From contig UQZL01000041.1 of NCBI GenBank assembly GCA_900545605.1, positions 1 through 17,223 of the forward strand: DNA of 17,223 nucleotides, written 5' to 3'. This document shows, in pieces, positions 1-6,138 of the stretch (position 1 is its first letter; the number at the start of each line of letters is the position of its first letter). A program made the position numbers and the translations under genes. The notes beneath the pieces were generated by a model. The model was not told the origin of the DNA and searched no databases. It was given only the letters and a program-made list of their open reading frames with translations. The DNA comes from an uncultured Collinsella sp. (GTDB taxonomy: Bacteria > Actinomycetota > Coriobacteriia > Coriobacteriales > Coriobacteriaceae).

Positions 1-219
1 GCCCGCCGCGTGGCCGATGCCGCGCCGAGCGCGCCCCGTCCGTCGCTCACCCGTCTCCGTACCGGCAAGCGCATGAGCCGTCCGGTGCCGAGCGTGTCAC
101 TCAGCCGCCGCGACCTACGCTTCTTTAACGCCTTCCCGCGCTTGCGCATCAATCGCTACGAGGGCGTCATCCGGGCCACCGATCTCCGCGACCGAGCTCG
201 CGAGCTGTTCCGGCGCTAG
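1..219 (+). CDS. C-terminal end of an unrecognised protein (5' end outside window)
   Basis: The frame is open from the first base and ends at TAG 217-219, so this is probably the last 72 residues of a longer protein; the GTG at 10 is more likely an internal valine than a start. The visible part is rich in Arg, Ser and Pro and ends in a basic, helical-looking segment (RYEGVIRATDLRDRARELFRR in outline). No membrane segment or catalytic motif is visible and I do not recognise the family. High third-position GC supports real coding. The next gene starts about 200 bp downstream, and no clear intrinsic terminator is seen between them. Confidence 0.5.
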   Translation, partial: ARRVADAAPSAPRPSLTRLRTGKRMSRPVPSVSLSRRDLRFFNAFPRLRINRYEGVIRATDLRDRARELFRR

Positions 220-321
220 GCGGGGCGGGCGCGTTCACGGCTTCCTTGCTCGCGTATTTCCCGTTCGTTTCGCGCCCGTTGCCGCGCCGTTTCCAAGATT
301 GCGGCACCGTTTCCATTCGAC

Positions 322-360
322 AACGCAGCGTTTAACAACGCCGTATCTGGTCTACACCAG
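322..360 (+). promoter_or_regulatory. Possible operator dyads upstream of amtB
   Basis: The 197-bp gap before amtB holds two small dyads: AACGC-A-GCGTT at 322-332 and CTGGT-CTAC-ACCAG at 347-360. The second resembles the TGGT..ACCA core bound by many GntR-type regulators. I cannot see a convincing -35/-10 pair or a recognisable GlnR or AmtR box. The rest of 220-416 shows nothing else I can name. Whether either dyad is functional is inference. Confidence 0.25.
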
Positions 361-416
361 TTGCCCCTCGGCCGCATTATGGGCGCCGACAACGTTCATG
401 CGACCAAGGGGGACGA

Positions 417-1694
417 ATGTACGATACGGGATCGACAACGTTTATGCTCATCTGCACCATGCTCGTGTTTTTAATGACACCGGGCCTGGCGTTTTTCTAT
501 GGGGGTCTGTCTAGGCGCAAAAATGTCATCAACACCATGCTTATGTGCTTTGGTGCCATTGGCCTGGTTGGTGTGCTGTGGATTGTTGCCGGCTGGTCGC
601 TGGCCTACGGCGGCGACGGCTCGAGTCCGTTTATTGGAGGCCTTGACCAGCTGCTGTGCCTGCCGGTGCTCAACCAGGTGCTGCAGGCTGCCGAGGGCAA
701 TGCTGCGGACGGTGCCGTCTACCCTCAGATCATCAACATTGCCTTCCAGATGGCGTTTGCCATGATCACGGCCGCTATCGTCACGGGCAGCCTGGCAGGT
801 CGCGTTAAGTTTGGTGCCATGACGGCCTTCCTGGGCATTTGGCTGCTTGTGGTCTATGCGCCGCTCGCCCACATGGTTTGGGGCGGCGACGGCTCCTTTA
901 TCGGCGACATCATCGGCGCGCTCGACTTTGCCGGCGGCGACGTGGTGCACATTTCGTCCGGTCTTACCGGCCTGATCCTCTGCTTAATGCTCGGCCGTCG
1001 TCGCGGTTTTGGCATGGTGAGCTATCGTCCGCATAACGTGCCGTTTGTAGCACTGGGCGCCGGCCTGCTTTGGTTTGGCTGGTTTGGATTTAACGGCGGC
1101 AGCGAGTTTAAGGCCGACGCCGTGGCGGCGCTCGCCATCCTCAACACCGTGACGGCCAGCGCGGCGGGCATGGTCTCGTGGCTTGCCGTCGAGCGCGTGC
1201 ACACCGGTCGTCCCACGCTGGTGGGCGCCAGCACCGGTCTGGTTGCGGGCCTTGTGGTGGTCACGCCGGGCGCGGGCTTTGTCGAGCCGTGGGCGGCGCT
1301 GGTCATGGGCCTGATCGTCTCTCCCGTCTGTTACCTGGCCATCAGCCATCTCAAGACCAGGTTCGGCTACGACGATGCGCTCGACGCGTTTGGCTGCCAC
1401 GGCATCGGCGGCATCTTGGGCGGTGTGCTCACGGGCCTGTTCTGCGTGCCGGAGCTCTCGTGGACTGGTAAGGGCGGCCTGTTCTACACGGGCGACGTGT
1501 CGCTGCTCATCTCGCAGATTTTGGGCATTGTGGTGACGGTCGCTATTGTACTGGTACTCGATTTGGTGATCGCCGCGGTGGTCAAGGCGCTGTTCCACGG
1601 TAGCCTGCGTGTGGACGAGGCCGACGAGGCGCTGGGCCTGGATGCGAGTCAGCACGGCGAGAGTGCTTATCCCTCGTTCTCCGGACTCGATTAG
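417..1694 (+). CDS. amtB: Ammonium transporter, Amt/MEP/Rh family
   Basis: This is a trimeric inner-membrane channel that brings ammonium into the cell. The 425-residue product has the usual length and about eleven hydrophobic segments. Family signatures are clear: FFYGGL near residue 26, the D170/GGDVVH178 block, FGWFGFNGGS near 220, and DAFGCH328GIGG. His178 and His328 are 150 residues apart, the same spacing as the twin pore histidines 168 and 318 of E. coli AmtB, and Asp170 matches its Asp160. The ATG at 417 is preceded by a strong Shine-Dalgarno (AAGGGGG, 406-412). The C-terminal tail after about residue 395 is cytoplasmic in the family and is where a P-II protein docks. The P-II gene follows after a 188-bp repeat-filled gap, which supports the assignment. 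Confidence 0.96.
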   Translation: MYDTGSTTFMLICTMLVFLMTPGLAFFYGGLSRRKNVINTMLMCFGAIGLVGVLWIVAGWSLAYGGDGSSPFIGGLDQLLCLPVLNQVLQAAEGNAADGAVYPQIINIAFQMAFAMITAAIVTGSLAGRVKFGAMTAFLGIWLLVVYAPLAHMVWGGDGSFIGDIIGALDFAGGDVVHISSGLTGLILCLMLGRRRGFGMVSYRPHNVPFVALGAGLLWFGWFGFNGGSEFKADAVAALAILNTVTASAAGMVSWLAVERVHTGRPTLVGASTGLVAGLVVVTPGAGFVEPWAALVMGLIVSPVCYLAISHLKTRFGYDDALDAFGCHGIGGILGGVLTGLFCVPELSWTGKGGLFYTGDVSLLISQILGIVVTVAIVLVLDLVIAAVVKALFHGSLRVDEADEALGLDASQHGESAYPSFSGLD

Positions 1695-1696
1695 CA

Positions 1697-1831
1697 GCTT
1701 CCCCAGGCTCCGCACCTTGCCCTTCAAACCGTCGCGCGGCTTCCCCAGGCACCGCACCTTGGGTTTCAAACCGTCGCTTGCGTACAAAAGTACGCGGCGC
1801 TCCTCTTTCAACCCAATCTGCGGCACCTGGG
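1697..1831. repeat. Tandem plus inverted repeat block between amtB and the P-II gene
   Basis: A 42-bp unit beginning GCTTCCCCAGGC occurs at 1697-1738 and again at 1739-1780 with 6 mismatches. A third, diverged copy lies inverted at about 1790-1831. Copies two and three form a long imperfect hairpin: arms 1744-1785 and 1790-1831 around an AAAA loop, with a perfect inner stem GCGTAC/GTACGC and matched islands such as CCCAGG, CCGCA and TTGGGTT. No protein is supported here. It may act as a terminator or attenuator, or be a REP-like dispersed repeat; it resembles intergenic repeats I associate with Collinsella, which is memory and not a search. Confidence 0.75.
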
Positions 1832-1882
1832 AAACCCGCGTTTCATGTAAAGGGATACGTTAATTATTGAGAGGAATTCACT

Positions 1883-2221
1883 ATGAAGAAAATTACGGCG
1901 ATCGTTCGTGCTGAGAAGCTCGAGGTTCTTAAAGACGCGCTGTTTGCTGCTGATGTTCGCGGTATGACTATCAACCAGGTGCAGGGCTGCGGCGCGCAGC
2001 ATGGCTGGAAGGAATACGTGCGCGGCAACGAGTTGCTTGTCAACACGATCCCTAAGGTGCAGTTCACCCTTATCTGCGCCAATGAGCACGTCGACGGCAT
2101 TGTCGACATCATCTGCAATGCCGCCCGCACCGGTGCCGTTGGAGACGGCAAGATTTGGGTCGAGCCGGTCGAAGAAGTCATCCGCATTCGCACCGGCGAA
2201 CACGGCCCCGCCGCGGTGTAG
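1883..2221 (+). CDS. glnK: P-II nitrogen regulatory protein (GlnB/GlnK type) lacking Tyr51
   Basis: This is a cytosolic trimeric sensor that binds ATP/ADP and 2-oxoglutarate and, when paired with AmtB, plugs the ammonium channel. At 112 residues it aligns without gaps to E. coli GlnB: Gly27, Thr29, Gln39, Gly41, Arg47, Lys58, the TGxxGDGKI nucleotide loop at 83-91, and Arg101/Arg103 in RIRTGE are all kept. The T-loop differs: the modified tyrosine 51 is Leu51 and Tyr46 is Val46, with a Tyr at 45 instead. Covalent uridylylation or adenylylation at position 51 is therefore impossible. The ATG at 1883 follows GAGAGGA (1869-1875). Adjacency to amtB is why I prefer the glnK name over glnB; that choice is inference. 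Confidence 0.93.
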   Translation: MKKITAIVRAEKLEVLKDALFAADVRGMTINQVQGCGAQHGWKEYVRGNELLVNTIPKVQFTLICANEHVDGIVDIICNAARTGAVGDGKIWVEPVEEVIRIRTGEHGPAAV

Positions 2222-2295
2222 AATCGACCGCCTGCCATCCACAACGTTAAAATGCTGCAATGAGGCACAAGACTTGCGTTGCGGATGGACGGATT

Positions 2296-2958
2296 ATGGG
2301 GCGTAATAAATATCCCGAGGAGACGGTCGCGAAGATTCTCGACGCGGCGCTGGAGCTATTCTGCGCACAGGGTTATGAGGGGACGAGCATTCAAGATATC
2401 GTCGACCGCCTCGATGGCATGACCAAGGGCGCTGTCTATCATCACTTTAAGAGCAAAGAAGAGATTTTCAACGCCGCATTTGATCGGGCAATGGTTCCGA
2501 TTGTTGAGCAACGTCGCTCAACGCTTGGTATCGGCAATATGACTGGAGCCCAAAAACTCAAGCGACTGTACGCGTCCGAGTCCGTCGTTCCACAAATTGA
2601 GCTATGGGCACGCATGCATCCTGCGGCGGATCCGGTAAAAAGCTCGCGTCTACTGGCGATGCAGTACCAGGGCTCGTTCGACGAGTCGGCCGATGGCTGC
2701 CTCTTGCCAGTGATCGAGGAGGGCATCGCCGACGGCTCCATTGCGTGCGAATGCCCGCGCGAAGCGGCGGAGGCCGTATCGCTGTTGGCGAATCTTTGGC
2801 TGCTGCCATTGTTCCGTCCGCTCGAGCCCAAGGAGCGAATGCTCGCTCGCGCACAATGTTTGGCGCAGATGGCGGCCGCGGTGGGGCTCGATTTGGGGGA
2901 AGAAATGCTTCAGACAACGGCGCAGATTTGGGACGTATGGGACCGCGCCGGGTGGTAA
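2296..2958 (+). CDS. TetR/AcrR family transcriptional regulator, probable repressor of the adjacent MFS exporter
   Basis: This is a 220-residue DNA-binding repressor if it starts at the ATG at 2296, where the sequence MGRNKYPEETVAKIL begins a typical TetR first helix. An in-frame ATG at 2260 would add 12 atypical residues and has no good ribosome site. The helix-turn-helix spans about residues 30-50 (TSIQDIVDRL..TKGAVYHHF). Residues 60-220 form the variable ligand/dimerisation domain, which I cannot assign to a ligand. Two matching palindromes follow immediately downstream and flank its terminator, one of them just before the MFS gene, pointing to control of that gene. Base composition is lower in GC than the amtB/P-II pair. 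Confidence 0.9.
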   Translation: MGRNKYPEETVAKILDAALELFCAQGYEGTSIQDIVDRLDGMTKGAVYHHFKSKEEIFNAAFDRAMVPIVEQRRSTLGIGNMTGAQKLKRLYASESVVPQIELWARMHPAADPVKSSRLLAMQYQGSFDESADGCLLPVIEEGIADGSIACECPREAAEAVSLLANLWLLPLFRPLEPKERMLARAQCLAQMAAAVGLDLGEEMLQTTAQIWDVWDRAGW

Positions 2959-2959
2959 T

Positions 2960-2980
2960 ATAGATACTGACGGTATGTAA
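2960..2980. promoter_or_regulatory. TetR-type operator, copy 1
   Basis: The palindrome ATAGATAC-TGACG-GTATGTAA begins 2 bp after the stop codon of the tetR gene. It shares half-sites and the 5-bp spacer layout with the site at 3025-3045. Two copies of one palindrome next to a TetR gene is the normal sign of its own operator. This copy has two imperfect arm positions and is probably the weaker site. Confidence 0.65.
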
Positions 2981-2990
2981 TTGATTTGTA

Positions 2991-3013
2991 AGGGTAGCCA
3001 CGGCTGCCCTTTT
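2991..3013 (+). terminator. Intrinsic terminator of the tetR gene
   Basis: Stem AGGGTAGC / GCTGCCCT (one G-U pair) around the loop CACG, followed by TTTT. It lies between the two operators, so tetR and the MFS gene are probably separate transcription units. Confidence 0.7.
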
Positions 3014-3024
3014 CAAGTCATTAA

Positions 3025-3045
3025 ATACATACTAACGGTATGTAT
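3025..3045. promoter_or_regulatory. TetR-type operator, copy 2, in the MFS promoter region
   Basis: Perfect 8-bp arms ATACATAC and GTATGTAT flank the spacer TAACG. The site ends one base before the MFS Shine-Dalgarno (AGGGGA, 3046-3051), so a bound repressor would sit on or just after the promoter. Its centre is 65 bp from that of the copy at 2960-2980. Confidence 0.75.
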
Positions 3046-3058
3046 AGGGGATAGGCTT

Positions 3059-4321
3059 ATGGCTGAAATGCGGAGGAGTAGCGTCTCGTTGGCGCAAAAA
3101 ACAGTGCGATCTATCAGGCTTTTCGGTCTTCTTGTTGCACAGCTGTGCGCGTATTCGATGTTGTCGGCACTGTGCTTTGTGTGCCCGCTTTACTTGTTCG
3201 ATTGCAGCGGCTCGTCAACGTTATATGGTGCCGTCGCGGCGATAGCGTTCATACCGGGCGTGCTCGCGACTCCGGTTGGCGGAATCTTGGCGGATCGGGG
3301 GAGACATCGCGGGGTTCTTGTGGTGCTCGGCATTGTTCTGATGGCTGCATCGCTGTTGTTTATCCCCATGAAGCGGTCGCTGCCTCTTGCGATTGTCGTG
3401 GCAGCAATGCTTTGCGTCCAATATGGCATCCAATCGCTGCTGAAGCCGATGCTTCAAATTGAGACGGTGCGCATGACGGGCCCAGAAAAGGTTGAGCGTG
3501 CCACTGCGTTGGTCTCGCAGATAACCATGGCGAGCAATATCTTGGGGCCTGTAGTCGGGACGGCAGTCTATGGGTGCTTTGGTATCGATGCTCTATGCGA
3601 AACCGCGGCGTTGACGTTTGCGATGTCAGCCCTACTGTTCGGGGGCGCACTCAAGCAAAATGCCTCATCTGGAATGACAGGGGACAGTACGACTTGCTCG
3701 ACATGCCAAAGCGATTTTCGGGAGTCGATTCGGTACCTGTTTCAAAACGCATCATTGCTCGTTGTGTTTCTGCTTGCGGCTATTTTGAACCTTGCGTTAG
3801 TTGGGTTAACGATTGGTGCTCCCGTTATTGTTGCAAAGCATCTCGGGATGCAATCATCCTTTGTTGGGATTATTGAGGTGGCTATGGGCTTGGGTGGTCT
3901 TGTCGGCAGTGGTTTGGTCGGTATTTGGCCGCATCGTTTTTCCTTCAAGGGCATATGTCGATATGTTGCGATGATTAGTTTTGGAGTCGTACCGATTATT
4001 GTCGCACTACTGAGCGGTCCTGATGAATTAGCGTTTGCCGCGCTTGCGGCCGGCTCGGCATGGGTTATGGCGTGGGCAAGCATTACATCGGTCGAAATCG
4101 TTTCATTCGTTCAGCGGTCAGCGCCAAAGGAACTCTGCGGAAAAGTGCTGGCACTCGTTTATATGACGCTTTCCTGTGCAACGCCTATTGGCCAATTGGT
4201 TTACGGGCTCGCATATGATCGATGGACACCGGCGATTGTATTCGCAGGCATGTTGGCGGTGCTGACGTTGACGACGGCGCTGTTTAATCGGCTGAAAAGT
4301 CGCTTATGGCGAATGTCTTAA
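3059..4321 (+). CDS. Major facilitator superfamily exporter (drug-efflux type)
   Basis: This is a 420-residue inner-membrane protein with about twelve hydrophobic segments in two halves split by a polar loop near residues 195-220. The motif-A signature GGILADRGRHRG lies at about 74-85 in the loop after helix 2. It should be a proton-driven exporter of small, probably toxic, molecules; the substrate cannot be read from the sequence. I chose ATG 3059 because AGGGGA (3046-3051) is correctly spaced and the operator lies just upstream; a TTG at 2981 would run through the terminator and operator. GC is clearly lower than in neighbouring genes (25 of 60 bases at 3781-3840), which suggests the tetR-MFS pair was acquired. 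No antibiotic-specific family can be named. Confidence 0.9.
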   Translation: MAEMRRSSVSLAQKTVRSIRLFGLLVAQLCAYSMLSALCFVCPLYLFDCSGSSTLYGAVAAIAFIPGVLATPVGGILADRGRHRGVLVVLGIVLMAASLLFIPMKRSLPLAIVVAAMLCVQYGIQSLLKPMLQIETVRMTGPEKVERATALVSQITMASNILGPVVGTAVYGCFGIDALCETAALTFAMSALLFGGALKQNASSGMTGDSTTCSTCQSDFRESIRYLFQNASLLVVFLLAAILNLALVGLTIGAPVIVAKHLGMQSSFVGIIEVAMGLGGLVGSGLVGIWPHRFSFKGICRYVAMISFGVVPIIVALLSGPDELAFAALAAGSAWVMAWASITSVEIVSFVQRSAPKELCGKVLALVYMTLSCATPIGQLVYGLAYDRWTPAIVFAGMLAVLTLTTALFNRLKSRLWRMS

Positions 4322-4382
4322 GGCGCTGGGGAACCGTGAATTTGTGGAGGCAGTGGCACGTCGCGCCGGGACGGCATTGTTT

Positions 4383-4436
4383 GGGCATGCCTCTCCTTCG
4401 TCTACAATATCGTGCAGACGAAGGAGAGGCATGCCC
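4383..4436. repeat. Perfect 21-bp inverted repeat covering the ribosome site of the HAD gene
   Basis: The arms GGGCATGCCTCTCCTTCGTC(T) at 4383-4403 and their exact complement at 4416-4436 enclose a 12-base loop. The 3' arm contains AAGGAG (4421-4426), the Shine-Dalgarno of the gene starting at 4438, so a transcript carrying both arms would hide it. The loop region also reads TACAAT (4403-4408), a possible -10 box with TTGGGC (4381-4386) as -35, so the repeat could instead be an operator over a promoter. Both readings are inference; the repeat itself is exact. Confidence 0.85.
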
Positions 4437-4437
4437 C

Positions 4438-5295
4438 ATGATCAAGATGTTTGCGAGTGACTTAGACGGAACGCTGCTGAACGCCCTGCACGAGGCAGAT
4501 GGGACTATCCGCCGCGCCATTCGCGAGCTGACCGAGGCTGGCCTGCATGTGGTTCCCGCGACCGGACGCTCGACGCTGCCGGTCGGCGAGCATGGCTTTA
4601 CGGGGCTGGCGCTCGATGCCTGTTGCTCTAACGGCTCCATCGTGCGCGACAGTCATGGCGAGGTGCTCAAAACCTGGACCATCGACCCACAAATCACCGA
4701 GGAGCTGCTCAAGGAGTTTCCGGATATCTGTTTTGACTGCTCCACGCCCGACGGCATGTTTTCGAGCGGATCGTTCGAGATGCATCAGGCGGGCTTTAAA
4801 AAGGACAGCCCCATCAAGCGTATTGTGATGCGCGGCATGCGTGCGCGTGGCGGGTACCACGAGGAACAGTACTTCGACCAGTCGATCGGCGACATCTTGC
4901 GCCACGATGTGTGCAAGATCAACTGTCGCGTGACCTCGCCCGAGCTTGAGCGCGACCTTAAGGCGTACCTTGCCGAGCGCTCGGACCGCGTGGTCAACGC
5001 ACCGTTTGATCCGGTGATGTTCGAGATCACGGACGTGGCATGCAACAAGGGCGAGAGCGTGGCCTGGCTGGCGGGTTACTACGGCATTGCCGAGGACGAG
5101 GTCGCGGTCTACGGCGACGGCGGCAACGACATCGCCATGCTCAAGCGTTTCCGCCACAGCTACGCGACCAAGAATGGCAGTGACGCGGCCAAGGCCGCCG
5201 CGAGCGCGACCATCGGCAGCTGCATGGTCCACGCCGTCCCCAAACACATGCTCGCCACCATGCGCAAGCAAAACTCCCGCACCGTCATCGAATAA
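4438..5295 (+). CDS. Cof-type HAD-superfamily (IIB) phosphatase
   Basis: This is a cytosolic Mg-dependent hydrolase, probably acting on sugar phosphates or similar metabolites. The 285-residue length is normal for the Cof family. All four HAD motifs are present: DLDGT at 8-12 (nucleophile Asp8, acid/base Asp10), Thr42 in ATGRS, Lys204 in NKGES, and GDGGND at 226-231 (Asp227, Asp231). The region between about residues 80 and 195 is the type IIB cap. The ATG at 4438 gives an N-terminus that begins directly with the first strand and has AAGGAGAGG just upstream; a longer in-frame start at 4306 would add 44 residues encoded by the inverted repeat and gap. It is preceded by the perfect inverted repeat and ends in a second palindrome. 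Substrate unknown. Confidence 0.93.
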   Translation: MIKMFASDLDGTLLNALHEADGTIRRAIRELTEAGLHVVPATGRSTLPVGEHGFTGLALDACCSNGSIVRDSHGEVLKTWTIDPQITEELLKEFPDICFDCSTPDGMFSSGSFEMHQAGFKKDSPIKRIVMRGMRARGGYHEEQYFDQSIGDILRHDVCKINCRVTSPELERDLKAYLAERSDRVVNAPFDPVMFEITDVACNKGESVAWLAGYYGIAEDEVAVYGDGGNDIAMLKRFRHSYATKNGSDAAKAAASATIGSCMVHAVPKHMLATMRKQNSRTVIE

Positions 5296-5326
5296 TGTGA
5301 CAAAGGGACAGTCCCTTCGTCACATT
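5294..5326. repeat. AATGTGAC-type palindrome at the end of the HAD gene
   Basis: Sixteen-base arms AATGTGACAAAGGGAC and GTCCCTTCGTCACATT flank a single A, with one mismatch. The first arm overlaps the HAD stop codon. It can form a very stable hairpin without a T-run, so it may terminate transcription poorly; it looks more like a dispersed REP-type palindrome. I recall similar GTGACAAAGGGAC palindromes as frequent in coriobacterial genomes; that is memory, not a search. Confidence 0.8.
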
Positions 5327-5350
5327 CCAAATATTGCCTTTACGTGTTGA

Positions 5351-5395
5351 TGCACACGGTGTGCAATAATACTCGCACTGTGCAATAGCGCACAG
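5351..5395. promoter_or_regulatory. Paired operator-like dyads upstream of the second tetR gene
   Basis: A perfect dyad TGCACAC-G-GTGTGCA at 5351-5365 and a second, CTGTGC-AATAGC-GCACAG at 5378-5395, share TGTGC/GCACA half-sites. They lie 22-66 bp upstream of the TTG start at 5417, and TTGATG (5347-5352) and TAATAC (5367-5372) nearby could be promoter parts, although their spacing is short. Likely sites for autoregulation by the downstream TetR protein and hence control of the large activase gene. Confidence 0.55.
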
Positions 5396-5416
5396 GCTGA
5401 GTAACAAGGAGGACGC

Positions 5417-6127
5417 TTGTCCCAGCTCGAGAAATGCGATCGCCGGTCCCTTCGCTCGCAGCGTGCCCTTCGCCAGGCGCTTGCCAGCGAGCTTGCCGAA
5501 AGCGGCGACCTTTCGCGCATTAACGTCGCGTCGCTCACCGAGCGTGCCGGCCTTACGCGCCGCACGTTCTATTCGCACTACCGCGATATCCCCGACTTTA
5601 TCAGCCAGATCGAGGACGGCTTGCTGGCCGAGATCCGTGAGCGCATTGAGCTCATCACCGCAGCTCAGCTGCCTGATCTCTATCACAACATCGATGAGCT
5701 CGAGCCGGCGCCTGGTTCGGTTGAGTTGCTGCGCTACCTTGCGGCCAACCGCGACTTAATCGGTGCGCTGCTGGGTCCGGGCGGCGACCAGGCTTTCATT
5801 AAAAGAATCATCGACACCGCTCGTGAGGCTGTGGTGCCGCGTGCGCAGACGGGCATTTTGGGCCTGGCGCTGGGCACGTTCTTTGACTATTACGTTACCT
5901 ACGTCGTGAGTGCCGAGGTCGGCATGATTCAGCGCTGGTTTGAGCGTGGGCTTACCGAATCGCCCGAGGCCATGGCGCGCATTATGACGGTGCTCGCTTT
6001 TGTGCGCCCTGGTGACCTGTATGGCCAACCCATTGATATCAACGTGCCGGAATACGGCATGAAGCTATTGAACCTACAGCTCGAGGACGCGGCCGACACC
6101 GCCGCAGCTGTCGAGTCAAACAACTAA
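5417..6127 (+). CDS. TetR/AcrR family regulator co-transcribed with the large activase
   Basis: This is a 236-residue repressor-type protein. The N-terminal helix-turn-helix lies at about residues 36-58 (NVASLTERAGLTRRTFYSHY), and the rest is a helical sensing domain typical of regulators with a TetR-like C-terminal fold. The start is TTG at 5417: it has a consensus AAGGAGG at 5406-5412 (only 4 bases away) and no in-frame ATG lies close by. Its stop codon is 11 bp before the start of the 1592-residue activase, so the two are almost certainly one operon and the regulator probably controls both through the dyads at 5351-5395. The ligand is unknown; if the activase acts on lipids, an acyl-CoA or lipid signal would fit, but that is inference. 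Confidence 0.9.
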   Translation: MSQLEKCDRRSLRSQRALRQALASELAESGDLSRINVASLTERAGLTRRTFYSHYRDIPDFISQIEDGLLAEIRERIELITAAQLPDLYHNIDELEPAPGSVELLRYLAANRDLIGALLGPGGDQAFIKRIIDTAREAVVPRAQTGILGLALGTFFDYYVTYVVSAEVGMIQRWFERGLTESPEAMARIMTVLAFVRPGDLYGQPIDINVPEYGMKLLNLQLEDAADTAAAVESNN

Positions 6128-6138
6128 GAGGAGAGACA

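Noticed and set aside
984..1826. A 280-codon minus-strand frame over amtB and the repeat block
   Set aside because: Shadow of the amtB coding sequence; Arg/His-rich, no motif, no ribosome site.
1697..1831. A short CRISPR-like array
   Set aside because: Only two direct copies abutting with no spacers, and the third copy is inverted.
1609..1863. An 84-codon frame spanning the repeat block after amtB
   Set aside because: It overlaps the amtB end and reads through the tandem/inverted repeats, so its repeated FPRLRTL/FPRHRTL peptide comes from the DNA repeat.
2981..3058. An upstream TTG start that would lengthen the MFS protein by 26 residues
   Set aside because: It would begin before the tetR terminator and run through the operator, while ATG 3059 has a good ribosome site.
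4306..4437. An upstream ATG start adding 44 residues to the HAD phosphatase
   Set aside because: The extra residues come from the inverted repeat and have no HAD homology; the ATG at 4438 has a strong ribosome site.
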